DNA from: Diacronema lutheri
Taxonomy: Eukaryota; Haptophyta; Pavlovophyceae; Pavlovales; Pavlovaceae
Length of the DNA: 64,000 bases
Assembly: GCA_019448385.1 (NCBI GenBank)
Contig: JAGTXO010000005.1
Location: forward strand, 62,001 to 126,000
Direction: 5' to 3'
A program made the position numbers and the translations under genes. The notes beneath the pieces were generated by a model, which worked only from the letters and a program-made list of their open reading frames with translations, ran no database searches and was not told the DNA's origin. Positions 1-8,346 of the stretch are shown piece by piece. Numbering within the stretch: position 1 is the stretch's first letter; every line of letters starts with the position of its first letter.

Positions 1-3000
1 AACCGCGGGATGCTTGACGACTTTTCAAATTTGGTCGATCGCTTCTCGGGCGGAGGCGGCGCGGGCGGCGCGGGCGGCGCGGGCGGCGCGGGCGGCGCGG
101 GCGGCGCGGGCGGCGCGGGCAGCGCGGGCAGCGCGGGCGGCTCGCCAATGGAGCGCTTCATGGCGCTTGTCCTCAAGGAGCTGGGCGGGGGCGGCGGCAC
201 GGGCGGCGGCGGCGGCGTGCAGCCCGGCGGCGGTGGCGGCGGCTCCGGCGGCGGCGCGCCGTCGCCGTCAGGCCTTGCAGACTTCTTCCAGAAGATGGTG
301 GGCGGTGGCGGCGGCGGCGGTGGTGGCGGCGGCGCTGCGGCAGGCGGTGGCGCGGCGGGTGCGTCGGGTGGGCAGCCATCGCTCTTTGACGTGATTGCAT
401 CACTCAGGGCAGCGCAGCCTGCACAGCGCGCGCTCTTGCAGCCGCAGCCGCAGCCGGACACGCAGCCGGACACACAGCCGGACACGCAGCCGGACACACA
501 GCCGGACACGCAGCCAGGACCGGGGACGCATGCACGCGGGCAGAGCGCGCACAGCGCGCAGGTGCACGCGGCAGGCGCCGCGGCGGTCGCGCGACACGCG
601 CCCGCGACGCCGCCGACGGGCGCGGCGGCCGGGGAGGCGTGGAGCCCCACCGACCTGGCGCTGCTTGCCCTTGAGCTCGAGGCTGAGCGCGAGGGCGCGC
701 GCGGCGGCGCTCGCGTCGCGGACGCGCCGGACGGTGGCGGTGTGCCTCCGGGCCTGGACGCGCAGACCGCCATGCTTTTTGAGCGCGCGCTCGTCTTCGC
801 GCGAGAGCTGCACGCGAGCGCGGGCGAGCGCGCGCGCGACCAGCTGCCCAACGTGGCGGATGCGACGCGCGTCAAAGACTTCTTTGAAAGCATGGCGGCG
901 GACGTGTTGCGCGGAGGCGACGGCGACGCGGCCGCGGACGCGACGGGCGCGGTGGACGCGGTGAATTCGTCGTCCGTGGATGCGCTGCACGTGCAGAGGT
1001 CGCAGGCCTTCTTCGACGGCCTCGCGCTGCGCTCGCTGGGGCTCGGCTCGGCAGGCGAGAGCGCACAGTCCGGTGAGTCCGGCGCGTTTGAGTCAGCCGA
1101 ATCGACGGGAGAGGCGGGCGCGAGCGAGCACGATGGCGGCGCGCCCACGCGCCTGCCGGAGCCGGCAGTCGACGGCGCGGGCGCCAGAGAGGGCGGCACG
1201 ACGAGCGGCGACACGTGGCACGATGGCGGCGCGGACGGCGCGGGCGGCGAGGCCCGCGCGGCGGGCGGCGGCGGCGCGGGTGCAGCGGATGCGTTTTCGG
1301 GCGATGGCGGCGCGCCCGTCGCGCCGCCGATCGCGCCGGCGGTGCCGGAGATCTCGCAGCCATCCCTCATGCACCAGCTCGCCGCGTCGGCGTGCTATTC
1401 CTTCATGGGTCCGGACAGCAACCTCTGCCGGGCACTCGAGTCCGTGGCGGACCCGGACTCGGGCGCGGGCTCGGGCGGGCGCGTCAGCGCGGGCGCGGGC
1501 GCGGATTCGTGGCCGGCAGCGATGCCCGCCGACGCCGGCGGCGCGCCGGCGAACGGCGCCGGCCAGCTGAGCCGCGACGAGGCGAAAGCTGAGCGCAAGC
1601 GCAGGGCAGAATCCTTCGTGCGCGCCCTTTTTCAAATCGCGCCCGCAGATGCCAGCGCGGCCGGCGGCGCGGCCGGCGGCACAGCTGGCGCGTTGTATGC
1701 CGCGGCCGCTCATCCGGCCGGCGCGGGTGGTGCGCGCGGCGCCAACGGAAGCGGTGGCGGGCCAGTGCGCGTCGGTGGTCGCGCCAGCTTGCCGGCAGTG
1801 GCGGGCGGCCCGGCCTCCGCGGCCCATGTGCAGACGGCAGCGGCCGCGGCGCCAAGCGCGGCGGCGCGTCTCGCGCCCGCGCGGCTCGTCGGGGCGCCGC
1901 GCACGCCGGCGGCGACAGGCGCCGCGCGCGCGCCGGGCGTGGCGGGCGGCCCAGGCGCGAGCGCAGCGGCGGGTGCGGCTTGGTCCGAGGCTGCGCTTGC
2001 GCGCTTTGCGCTCGCGCTGGGCGAAGCACGCGCGGCGGGCGGCGACGTGGCCCAGCTGCGCAAGATGGCGCGCCAGTTCTCGCACGGCGTGCCGCTCGCC
2101 GAGGCCGCGCCGGACGGCGCGGCCGACGCGCTGCCCGCCGCGCTTGACGAGAGCACGAGGGCACAGTTCCGCGACGCCATGCGCTTCGCGCAGCATGTGC
2201 ACAACGAGACGCTCGCGCGGGTCGGCCTGCTGCCGCTGAGCGCGGTAGGCGCGCAGGGCGCGAGCGCGCGAGAGCTGCTCCGCCGCGAGCAGACGGAGGT
2301 AACGGCATACTTTGAGCGGCTTGCCGCCGACGCGCTCGGCGGCGCGGGCGGTGGCGCGGGCGGCGGCGCGGGCGGCAGCGCGGGCGGCGACATGGGCGCG
2401 CCGACCGACGAGCAGCGCGCGCGCGCGATCGCCTTCTTCGAGGCCCTCGCGCTGCGTGCCGTCCGCGTCGAGGGCGCGCCGGTCGCGGCGCAGGCGATCG
2501 CCGCTGCTGGCGCCACGCCCGCCGCCGCGGCCACGCCCGCCGCCGCGCGCGCGGGCGCGGGCGCGGCGCCGGCGCTGGCGCACGCGGCGCCCGGCGGGGC
2601 AGGCGCGCACGCGGGCGCCGTGCGAGAGACCGCCGCCATCACCGCCGCCGACGCGGCCGCTGGCGGCGGCTCGCTCGCGGGTTGGGAACTGCGCGCGTCG
2701 CCGTCTGCGGCGGTGGTCCTGGCGCCCAACGCGCCGCCGCCGCCTCCGCAGCCGCACAGTCCGGGCGAATCGTTCTTTCTGCTGCAATCGGACCGGATTT
2801 GCGGGACGGTCGTCACGCGCACCGCCGAGTCGCCCGAACAGTGCGCCGCCGCCGTCGCCGCCCACCTGCCCGGTGGGCCCGCGTGGCCGGGCGCGCGCGC
2901 GCTCGCGCGCGGCGCCGCCGCGCAGATGCTGCGCGCGCGCGCCGAGGCGTCCTACTTCGCGCACGTGCCGCTCTTCCACGCGTGCCTGGCGTGCACGCGC

Positions 3001-5367
3001 GAGGAGGCGCTCGGCGCGACGCCCAACGCGTGGGGCCGCGTGTACCGCCTGTTTCCCTCGGAGGTGAGCCCGAGTCCACCACCGCTTCCTCCGAGCCCGC
3101 CGTGCCCGCCGCCTGCCCCGTCGCCGCCGCCAAGCCCACACCGCCCGCCGCCGAGCCCGCTGCCGCCGTCGCCACCGCCGCCGTCGCCTTCGCCGCCGCC
3201 GCCGTCGCCATCGCCGCCGCCGCCGCCCTCGCCGCCACCGCCCTCGCCCTCGCCGCCGCCATCGCCTGGCACCGTCCGACGCGGCCATGGCGCCAGCGCA
3301 GCCGCCGCTCGCCGGCCGCACGCGGCCGCTGTGGGAACGCACGGGCAGGTCGCACGGCGTGGCGTCGTCACGAGCCACGCTCGGACGGCGGCGGGGCTCG
3401 CCGACACGCCGCGCGCCGCGGGCAGTGGCGACGCGCCTCGTCGCGCGGGCGGCGTAGCTGGTGGCGCCGCGCGCGCCGGTTCGCGCGTTGACGATCTGTT
3501 CGCGGTCGAGCCAAAGGTGATCAGCGAGGGCGGCGCTGGCACGCGCGCGAGGGCGCGCTGGTACCTACCGCCGCCGCCGCCGCCTCTCTCAGGCCAGTTG
3601 CCGCTGCACCCGCCGCCGGGCCGACCGCCGCCGGCGCCGCCACCTCCGCCGCTCAGACCAACGGCGCTCACGCCGGCGCTCAGGGTCAAGCCGCCACCTC
3701 CGCCGCTCAGACCAACGCCGCTCAGGCCGGCGCTCAGGGTCACGCCGCCACCGCCGGCCGCCGCCGCGCCGCCTCGCCTCGCGCGCATCGGCGCCGTCGG
3801 CGCCGGCACGACGCACGCGCCGCCTTCGCGATCGACCTCACAGCCCGTCGCGACCACCGGAGCGCCGACGCCCATGCCGCCACCGCCGCCGCCACCGCCA
3901 TCGCGCGGCGCGCGCGTCGCCGTCGCGCCGATCAGCGCCGCGGCCTACGCCGCGCCCGCCATGGTGACGCGTGCACACGAGGACGCGCGCCTGCCGCCGC
4001 CGCACGCGCACGCGCCGCCGCCGCCGCCGTCGGGCGGCGTGACGCACGGGCCGCCGGCCGTGACGCCCGTGACGCCCGCCGACTTTACGCTCGTGTCACC
4101 GCGTCACGGGTGTAACGGCCGCGTGCTCGAGCTCGCGACGAGCACGCTTGAGAGGTGCACGCAGCGACACGCCGCGCGGCCTTCGCATGCGTATGGCATC
4201 CGCCCCGTTTCCACCCTTGCACCCGCACGCCGCCTTGCGCAGCGCAGCCGCGCCCCCGCCCCCGCCCCCCCCCGGTTTCCGAGGATCTTTCCGGGAAGTT
4301 TTCCTCGCCACCGGCCGCGCGGCTCGCGCATGAGGCTCTCGTCGCGCCCTGCTCGCGCGCGCCCTGTGCGTAGCATAGACTTACCGCCATTCTTTTCCCG
4401 CCCGCTCGTTCCCCCGGCCGCCCGCCCGCCCGCCCGCCCGCCCGCCCGCCCGCCCGCCCGCCCGCCCGCCCGCCCGCCCGCCCGCCCGCCCGCCCGCCCG
4501 CCCGCCCGCCCGTCGTCCGCCTTTTGCGGCGTACAGCTGCGCGCAGCGCGTGCGCGCAAATGGGACTATTTATGCCATGGGCTACAGCGGCAGCTTCCGC
4601 CATTGCTTCGCCTGCAGCAGGCAGCAGGTCGCAGAGGCGGTGCGTGCTGCGCGCGCACGGGGCGTTGCGCTTGCTGTGTGATGAGCGGACGGATGGGTAG
4701 GTTCACAGGGGGGGGGGGGGGGGGGGGGGGCGGAGTTCGTGTTGGGTCAAGGGGTGTGCGCGTCGCCGTTACTGCTGGTGACGTCACTCGCCCTTGCGCC
4801 CGCGTTACTGCTGGTGACGTCACCCGCCCTTGCGCCCGCGCCGTGGTGGGCACGCCGCAACTGCAGGTGGGCAGCGCCTATTACGACATTTATGCCTACA
4901 CCCCTCTGCTCGCAAAACGGTTACGACTGCCCGAGCTCGGCGTGCAGGCGCTCGCCGCCGACGCGCGCGCGCGCGCGCGCGAGCCGGGCGGGGCGCCAGG
5001 GGCGCAGCGCACAGTGCCGGCGCTTGCGCTCATCGCAGTGCTCGCGCTAGCGCTCGCCGTGCGCGCCGGCACGACCGCGCTGCATCGTGCGCTCGCGCGT
5101 GAACGCGCGCGAGCGCGCGTGCATGCCACGAACGCGCGCGACGCGGAGGTGGCTGCGCCTGCGCGCGCCCTGTCCGAGCGGTCACTTCCGGGCAGCGAGC
5201 CGGTGGCGAGCTGGGTGCAGCGCGTCGTTGCCGCGGTCGGCGCTGCCACCCGTGGGCGCCGGCGGCTACAGCGGGAGGTGGACGCCTCCACGGGCGCGCC
5301 GTGGTTGCATTTGCCAGTGTGGGGTCCGTTGGAAAAGGGGGACCCCCGGGGAGTAGTGCTCCTGTAA
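1..5367 (+). CDS. Large Gly/Ala/Pro-rich membrane protein with repeated FFxxLA motifs and two CxxC Cys modules (left end uncertain)
   Basis: Function unknown. The frame is open from base 1 and the first ATG is at 10, so the 5' end may lie outside the window. Order: Gly/Ala linkers; helical segments with an F-F-x-x-L-A motif (about 8 copies, nt 148-2480), inside two long similar blocks (nt 640-1050 and 1978-2480); a Cys module (nt 2770-3066) with CLAC; SPPPP-type extensin-like stretches (3070-4080); a second Cys module; one transmembrane helix (about nt 5010-5085); a short Arg-rich tail. Module two needs two introns, 4155-4536 (GTGCAC...ACAG) and 4640-4866 (GTGCGT...GCAG), which bring in exon 4537-4639 (containing CFAC) from another frame. 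Phases match and the result aligns with the Pro-rich gene at 48.3 kb. Probably a cell-surface or wall-linked protein by analogy with other Pro-rich algal proteins. It could be two genes. Confidence 0.55.
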   Translation, partial: NRGMLDDFSNLVDRFSGGGGAGGAGGAGGAGGAGGAGGAGSAGSAGGSPMERFMALVLKELGGGGGTGGGGGVQPGGGGGGSGGGAPSPSGLADFFQKMVGGGGGGGGGGGAAAGGGAAGASGGQPSLFDVIASLRAAQPAQRALLQPQPQPDTQPDTQPDTQPDTQPDTQPGPGTHARGQSAHSAQVHAAGAAAVARHAPATPPTGAAAGEAWSPTDLALLALELEAEREGARGGARVADAPDGGGVPPGLDAQTAMLFERALVFARELHASAGERARDQLPNVADATRVKDFFESMAADVLRGGDGDAAADATGAVDAVNSSSVDALHVQRSQAFFDGLALRSLGLGSAGESAQSGESGAFESAESTGEAGASEHDGGAPTRLPEPAVDGAGAREGGTTSGDTWHDGGADGAGGEARAAGGGGAGAADAFSGDGGAPVAPPIAPAVPEISQPSLMHQLAASACYSFMGPDSNLCRALESVADPDSGAGSGGRVSAGAGADSWPAAMPADAGGAPANGAGQLSRDEAKAERKRRAESFVRALFQIAPADASAAGGAAGGTAGALYAAAAHPAGAGGARGANGSGGGPVRVGGRASLPAVAGGPASAAHVQTAAAAAPSAAARLAPARLVGAPRTPAATGAARAPGVAGGPGASAAAGAAWSEAALARFALALGEARAAGGDVAQLRKMARQFSHGVPLAEAAPDGAADALPAALDESTRAQFRDAMRFAQHVHNETLARVGLLPLSAVGAQGASARELLRREQTEVTAYFERLAADALGGAGGGAGGGAGGSAGGDMGAPTDEQRARAIAFFEALALRAVRVEGAPVAAQAIAAAGATPAAAATPAAARAGAGAAPALAHAAPGGAGAHAGAVRETAAITAADAAAGGGSLAGWELRASPSAAVVLAPNAPPPPPQPHSPGESFFLLQSDRICGTVVTRTAESPEQCAAAVAAHLPGGPAWPGARALARGAAAQMLRARAEASYFAHVPLFHACLACTREEALGATPNAWGRVYRLFPSEVSPSPPPLPPSPPCPPPAPSPPPSPHRPPPSPLPPSPPPPSPSPPPPSPSPPPPPSPPPPSPSPPPSPGTVRRGHGASAAAARRPHAAAVGTHGQVARRGVVTSHARTAAGLADTPRAAGSGDAPRRAGGVAGGAARAGSRVDDLFAVEPKVISEGGAGTRARARWYLPPPPPPLSGQLPLHPPPGRPPPAPPPPPLRPTALTPALRVKPPPPPLRPTPLRPALRVTPPPPAAAAPPRLARIGAVGAGTTHAPPSRSTSQPVATTGAPTPMPPPPPPPPSRGARVAVAPISAAAYAAPAMVTRAHEDARLPPPHAHAPPPPPSGGVTHGPPAVTPVTPADFTLVSPRHGCNGRVLELATSTLERCTQRHAARPSHAYGIRPVSTLAPARRLAQRSRAPAPAPPRFPRIFPGSFPRHRPRGSRMRLSSRPARARPVRSIDLPPFFSRPLVPPAARPPARPPARPPARPPARPPARPPARPPARPSSAFCGVQLRAARARKWDYLCHGLQRQLPPLLRLQQAAGRRGGACCARTGRCACCVMSGRMGRFTGGGGGGGGGVRVGSRGVRVAVTAGDVTRPCARVTAGDVTRPCARAVVGTPQLQVGSAYYDIYAYTPLLAKRLRLPELGVQALAADARARAREPGGAPGAQRTVPALALIAVLALALAVRAGTTALHRALARERARARVHATNARDAEVAAPARALSERSLPGSEPVASWVQRVVAAVGAATRGRRRLQREVDASTGAPWLHLPVWGPLEKGDPRGVVLL
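4155..4536 (+). other. Intron 1 of the first gene, filled by a (CCCG)n tract
   Basis: Inferred intron, donor GTGCAC after ...CTTGAGAG, acceptor GTACAG. Removing it joins AG+C (phase 2) and restores the Cys-module reading. About 22 tandem CCCG units run from 4422 to 4512. The tract contains neither AG nor GT on the sense strand, and the opposite strand is strongly G-quadruplex-prone. Confidence 0.6.
4640..4866 (+). other. Intron 2 of the first gene, with a 23-base G run
   Basis: Inferred phase-0 intron, GTGCGT...CTGCAG. A homopolymer of 23 G lies at 4708-4730, followed by a near repeat of GTTACTGCTGGTGACGTCAC (about 4767-4786 and 4803-4822). An earlier donor at 4628 (GTCGCA) is possible, but it fits the paralogue alignment less well. 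Confidence 0.55.
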
Positions 5368-5394
5368 TGCATTTTGTACTCGAATCACGCTCAG

Positions 5395-6582
5395 TCACTC
5401 CCCGGTCGCGGCGCTTGGCGCGGCTGCGCTGGCACCGCCGGCCGCCTCCCCCCGCCCAACGCGTCCGCGATGCGCGCTGATCACGTCGCGCTTGCTGAAC
5501 ACCGCGCAGACTCCGTGCGTGCGCGCAAGGTAGTCGGCGAGCTGCGCGCGATCGGGCGCGCTAAACGCCTTCTTGGGCACGAGCGCGCACAGCTCGCCCG
5601 CGCCGGGGAACGCGGCGCGCGTGGCGTGCACGGCCGAGTCGACGGCGGCCTGCCAGCTCGGCGGCGCCGCGTGCATCCCCACGTCGATGGCCGCCGCGTC
5701 TGCGCGCAACTCGGGCGTGGTGCGCGGCGTAAAGTCGAGGGCGTACGAAGCGAGCATGTGCCCGATGAAGAGACGCCCGTCCGTCCCCGCCTTTGCGACG
5801 TCGCCCGCTGCTGGCATATAGTGCCCGCCGCCAAGCACGAGCACGACTGTGCTCGCCGCGCGCGCCGCGTCGCCGAGCGCCGACCAGCATGGCGCCTCCT
5901 CCGCGCACGCGCCGAGCCCAAGCGCGCGCGCGAGTGTGCGCGCCCACACCGCGCCCGCGTCCGCGCGCGCCCACTGCGTCGCGTCCGAGCCAATCTCGAC
6001 GAACGCGGCCGCTGACTGCGTGAGGACGGGCCCGTGGTGCGTGGCCTCGAACGACGGTTCGAACGAAAATGCGTCAGGCTCGGGCGCGCGCGCGCGCTCG
6101 GCGGCGGTCTCCTCGCACAGCAAGCGGTACAGCGCGGCGAGCCGCGGCGCGGGCGGTACGCACACGCCCGGCGCGCCGCCGTGCTCCGCGGGCAGCTCGG
6201 CGCGCGGGTTCCCGATCGGGTGGACGCACAGCGACGCCGTGCCCGCGGACGAGACGTGGCGCGAGAGGAAGAGGACCTCAGCCGGGCTCGGCCCGTTGGA
6301 AAGCGCGGTGAACTGCGCATCGATGTGGTCCGCGTCGACCGGCCGCACCTCCAGCTGCCACAAGAAGACAGGCGGCGCGCCGAGCGGTCGCGCCGCGCGC
6401 CATAGCGCGCCCGACGCGTCCGCCGCCTCCCACGGGCCGGCGTGGCGCCGAAGCGCATCGGCGATGGTGACGCTCGCCACGTCCGTCATGAAGCTGACGA
6501 GCAGCGTCGGGCGCGGCGCGCCTGACGACGTGCCGAGCGGAAGCAGGAATGGGAGAACGCGCGCGAAAATCCTCGCGGCCAT
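5395..6582 (-). CDS. DTD2: D-aminoacyl-tRNA deacylase, archaeal/plant type (DTD2/GEK1 family)
   Basis: Hydrolyses D-amino acids (and, in plants, aldehyde-modified adducts) from mischarged tRNA, a translation-proofreading step. Family hallmarks in order: LSRH (LFLSRHVSSAG), VHPIGN, EATHHGP, FVEIGSDATQW, GGGHYMP and GHMLASYAL, all diagnostic of the GEK1 (PF04414) family and not of the bacterial DTD1 fold. I start at 6582 (395 residues including MAARIFARVLPFLLP), because a further upstream ATG at 6810 would add 76 unconserved Arg-rich residues and run into the neighbouring gene. The short hydrophobic N-terminus may be a targeting sequence. It is divergent from the S51 peptidase (129 bp between ATGs) and 27 bp tail-to-tail from the first gene. 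No intron is needed. The C-terminal Gly/Ala tail after FSKRDVISAHRGRV is not conserved. Confidence 0.9.
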   Translation of the reverse strand: MAARIFARVLPFLLPLGTSSGAPRPTLLVSFMTDVASVTIADALRRHAGPWEAADASGALWRAARPLGAPPVFLWQLEVRPVDADHIDAQFTALSNGPSPAEVLFLSRHVSSAGTASLCVHPIGNPRAELPAEHGGAPGVCVPPAPRLAALYRLLCEETAAERARAPEPDAFSFEPSFEATHHGPVLTQSAAAFVEIGSDATQWARADAGAVWARTLARALGLGACAEEAPCWSALGDAARAASTVVLVLGGGHYMPAAGDVAKAGTDGRLFIGHMLASYALDFTPRTTPELRADAAAIDVGMHAAPPSWQAAVDSAVHATRAAFPGAGELCALVPKKAFSAPDRAQLADYLARTHGVCAVFSKRDVISAHRGRVGRGEAAGGASAAAPSAATGE

Positions 6583-6711
6583 CGCTCTCACGAGCCGTTT
6601 CGTCCACGATGATTTTCGCGCGCGCTCAACATTCCCGGAAAGTCGAGCGGCGCCCTCGTCCGCGCCGCGCCGCGAACTCCGCTCGCATCCAGCAAACGCA
6701 CGCTCGTCACC
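6583..6711. promoter_or_regulatory. Bidirectional intergenic region, DTD2 / S51 peptidase
   Basis: 129 bp separate the two divergent start codons, so both promoters and 5' UTRs must lie here or overlap the genes. No TATA box or other recognisable element is seen. Confidence 0.5.
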
Positions 6712-8236
6712 ATGGGCTGCGCGAACTCCGTGCTGCGCGGTGGCGACATTGTGCTGACGTGAGGCGCGCTTCACGTGCGCGCCGCGCCGACGGCGTGCGC
6801 CGCCGCCCACTCACTCGCCGCGCCCTCCGCATCCCCGCAGATCCAACGGCATCTCGTCGCCCAAGCTCGAGCGCGAGTGGATGCTCCTGATGCTCGCGCG
6901 CAAGGGCGTGACGCTCCAACCCGGCGACGCCGAGCTGCCGCCGGGTGCGCTCAAGAGCAAGTACCTCAGCTTCTTCCAATCCCTCAAATTCCTCGTCTTC
7001 TCCGAGCCCACCTACTTCATGAAGCCCGTGCCGTACGGCGACACGACGATCCTGCGCTGGCTTGGCTGGGAGGGCGGCGAGCTGCGTGCGGACGGCGAGC
7101 TCAACACCTTCTTCCACCACTCGCTGCGTAACCCGCTCAACCGGCCGGGCGGCTTTGCCGTGCCCGAGCCGAACATCACGCATGTGCGCGCGCGTGTCGC
7201 GCGCGCCATGCGTCCCCGACCCGAACGGCGACGGCTCATCCGTTGCGACGCGACGCTTTGCGGCGCGCAGGTCTCCATGTGGGACAAGCCGTGGTTGCTG
7301 ACCGGCGGCAAGTGCGTATACGAGGATTCGAAGCTCAAGGCGGGCGAGATCTGCACGGACGCGGAGGTCGCCCCATACCTCGAGCTGCTCGCCGAGGTTC
7401 GTCGGACGTACGACGCGATCAAGGAGAGCGAGCGAACGGGCGTGCTCGCCTCGCTCAGCCGCGCGCTCGGCTTCGGCGCGCTGCCCAAGCCGGGTGACGC
7501 GCCGCTCGCCAAGCGGCTGTGGGAGGCGTCAAAGCAGCTGAACGACTTCTACGGAGTGCATACGGACAAATGGATCAAAGCGCAGCTCGACGCGCACGAC
7601 GTCGTCATCTTCAACGGCGGCGACGTTATGATGGGCAACTTGTCATGTCAGATCAACCGGCGCGTCGCCGACACGATCGCGACGCACGTGCGCGCGGGCA
7701 AGATACTCTACCTCGGCCGCTCGGCCGGCACGATGATCGCGATGAAGTCGGTCGAGATGAGCGCAGAGGTGAGCGACGACTGGCTCGCGCACATGTCGTG
7801 CGGCGAGAGCGCGCGCGAGGGGCTGCACTACAGCAACAACGACCTGGACGAGGACGGCGTCTCGTCCAACGTGCTCGGCGGCATGCCGCTCATCCGCGCG
7901 ACCGTCGCGATGCGTCCGCACTTTGTCGCGGGCGAGATGGGCGCCAAGGTGCACGCGAAGGCGCTCCTTGCCGAGAAGGAGTTTGAAAAGGAGCGGCGCA
8001 GGGAGGTGGACGATGCGACGGTCGCGCGCTCGAAAGACGCGGATCTGGAAACGGCGGTCGCGCTCGCCAACCAGGTGGGCACGAGCCGCACGCAGGACAA
8101 CCCCATCTTCATCCCAATGTGGGACGGACAGGCGCTGCATTGCCACGTGTCGGTGCTCGGCGACGAGACGTTCAGCGCGGCCGGCGCGCGCATGTACGTC
8201 AAGCCCGACGAGATTGACCTGATGGCGCCGATCTGA
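6712..8236 (+). CDS. Peptidase S51-like protein with N-terminal MGC acylation motif
   Basis: Member of the S51 (dipeptidase E/cyanophycinase-like) serine-peptidase superfamily. Exons 6712-6758, 6841-7183 and 7271-8236; introns 6759-6840 (GTGAGG...GCAG) and 7184-7270 (GTGCGC...GCAG). Joining exons 1 and 2 gives ...DIVLTSNGISSPKLEREW, the family's usual first strand, which fixes the start at 6712. The nucleophile elbow is YLGRSAGTMIA (G-x-S-A-G), preceded by VVIFNGGD. A candidate catalytic His lies in AMRPHF, equivalent to the family PHY/PHF. The protein begins MGCANS, matching the myristoylation plus palmitoylation pattern (Gly2, Cys3, Ser6), so membrane anchoring is plausible. An insert of about 100 residues between the first strand and the elbow is longer than in bacterial dipeptidase E. 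The substrate cannot be told from sequence. Confidence 0.87.
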
Positions 8237-8346
8237 TGGGGTGCGGGCGGGCCGGGCCCCGTGTTGCACCGGCGGTGAGCAACACCAAGTCCAAGGCGGG
8301 GTCCATTCGACTTTGTGGCGAGCCATCACTCCCTCAGTCTCAGCCT

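Noticed and set aside
1093-3378. 761-codon antisense frame opposite the first gene
   Set aside because: Arg-rich shadow of the Gly/Ala/Pro-rich coding strand, without recognisable motifs.
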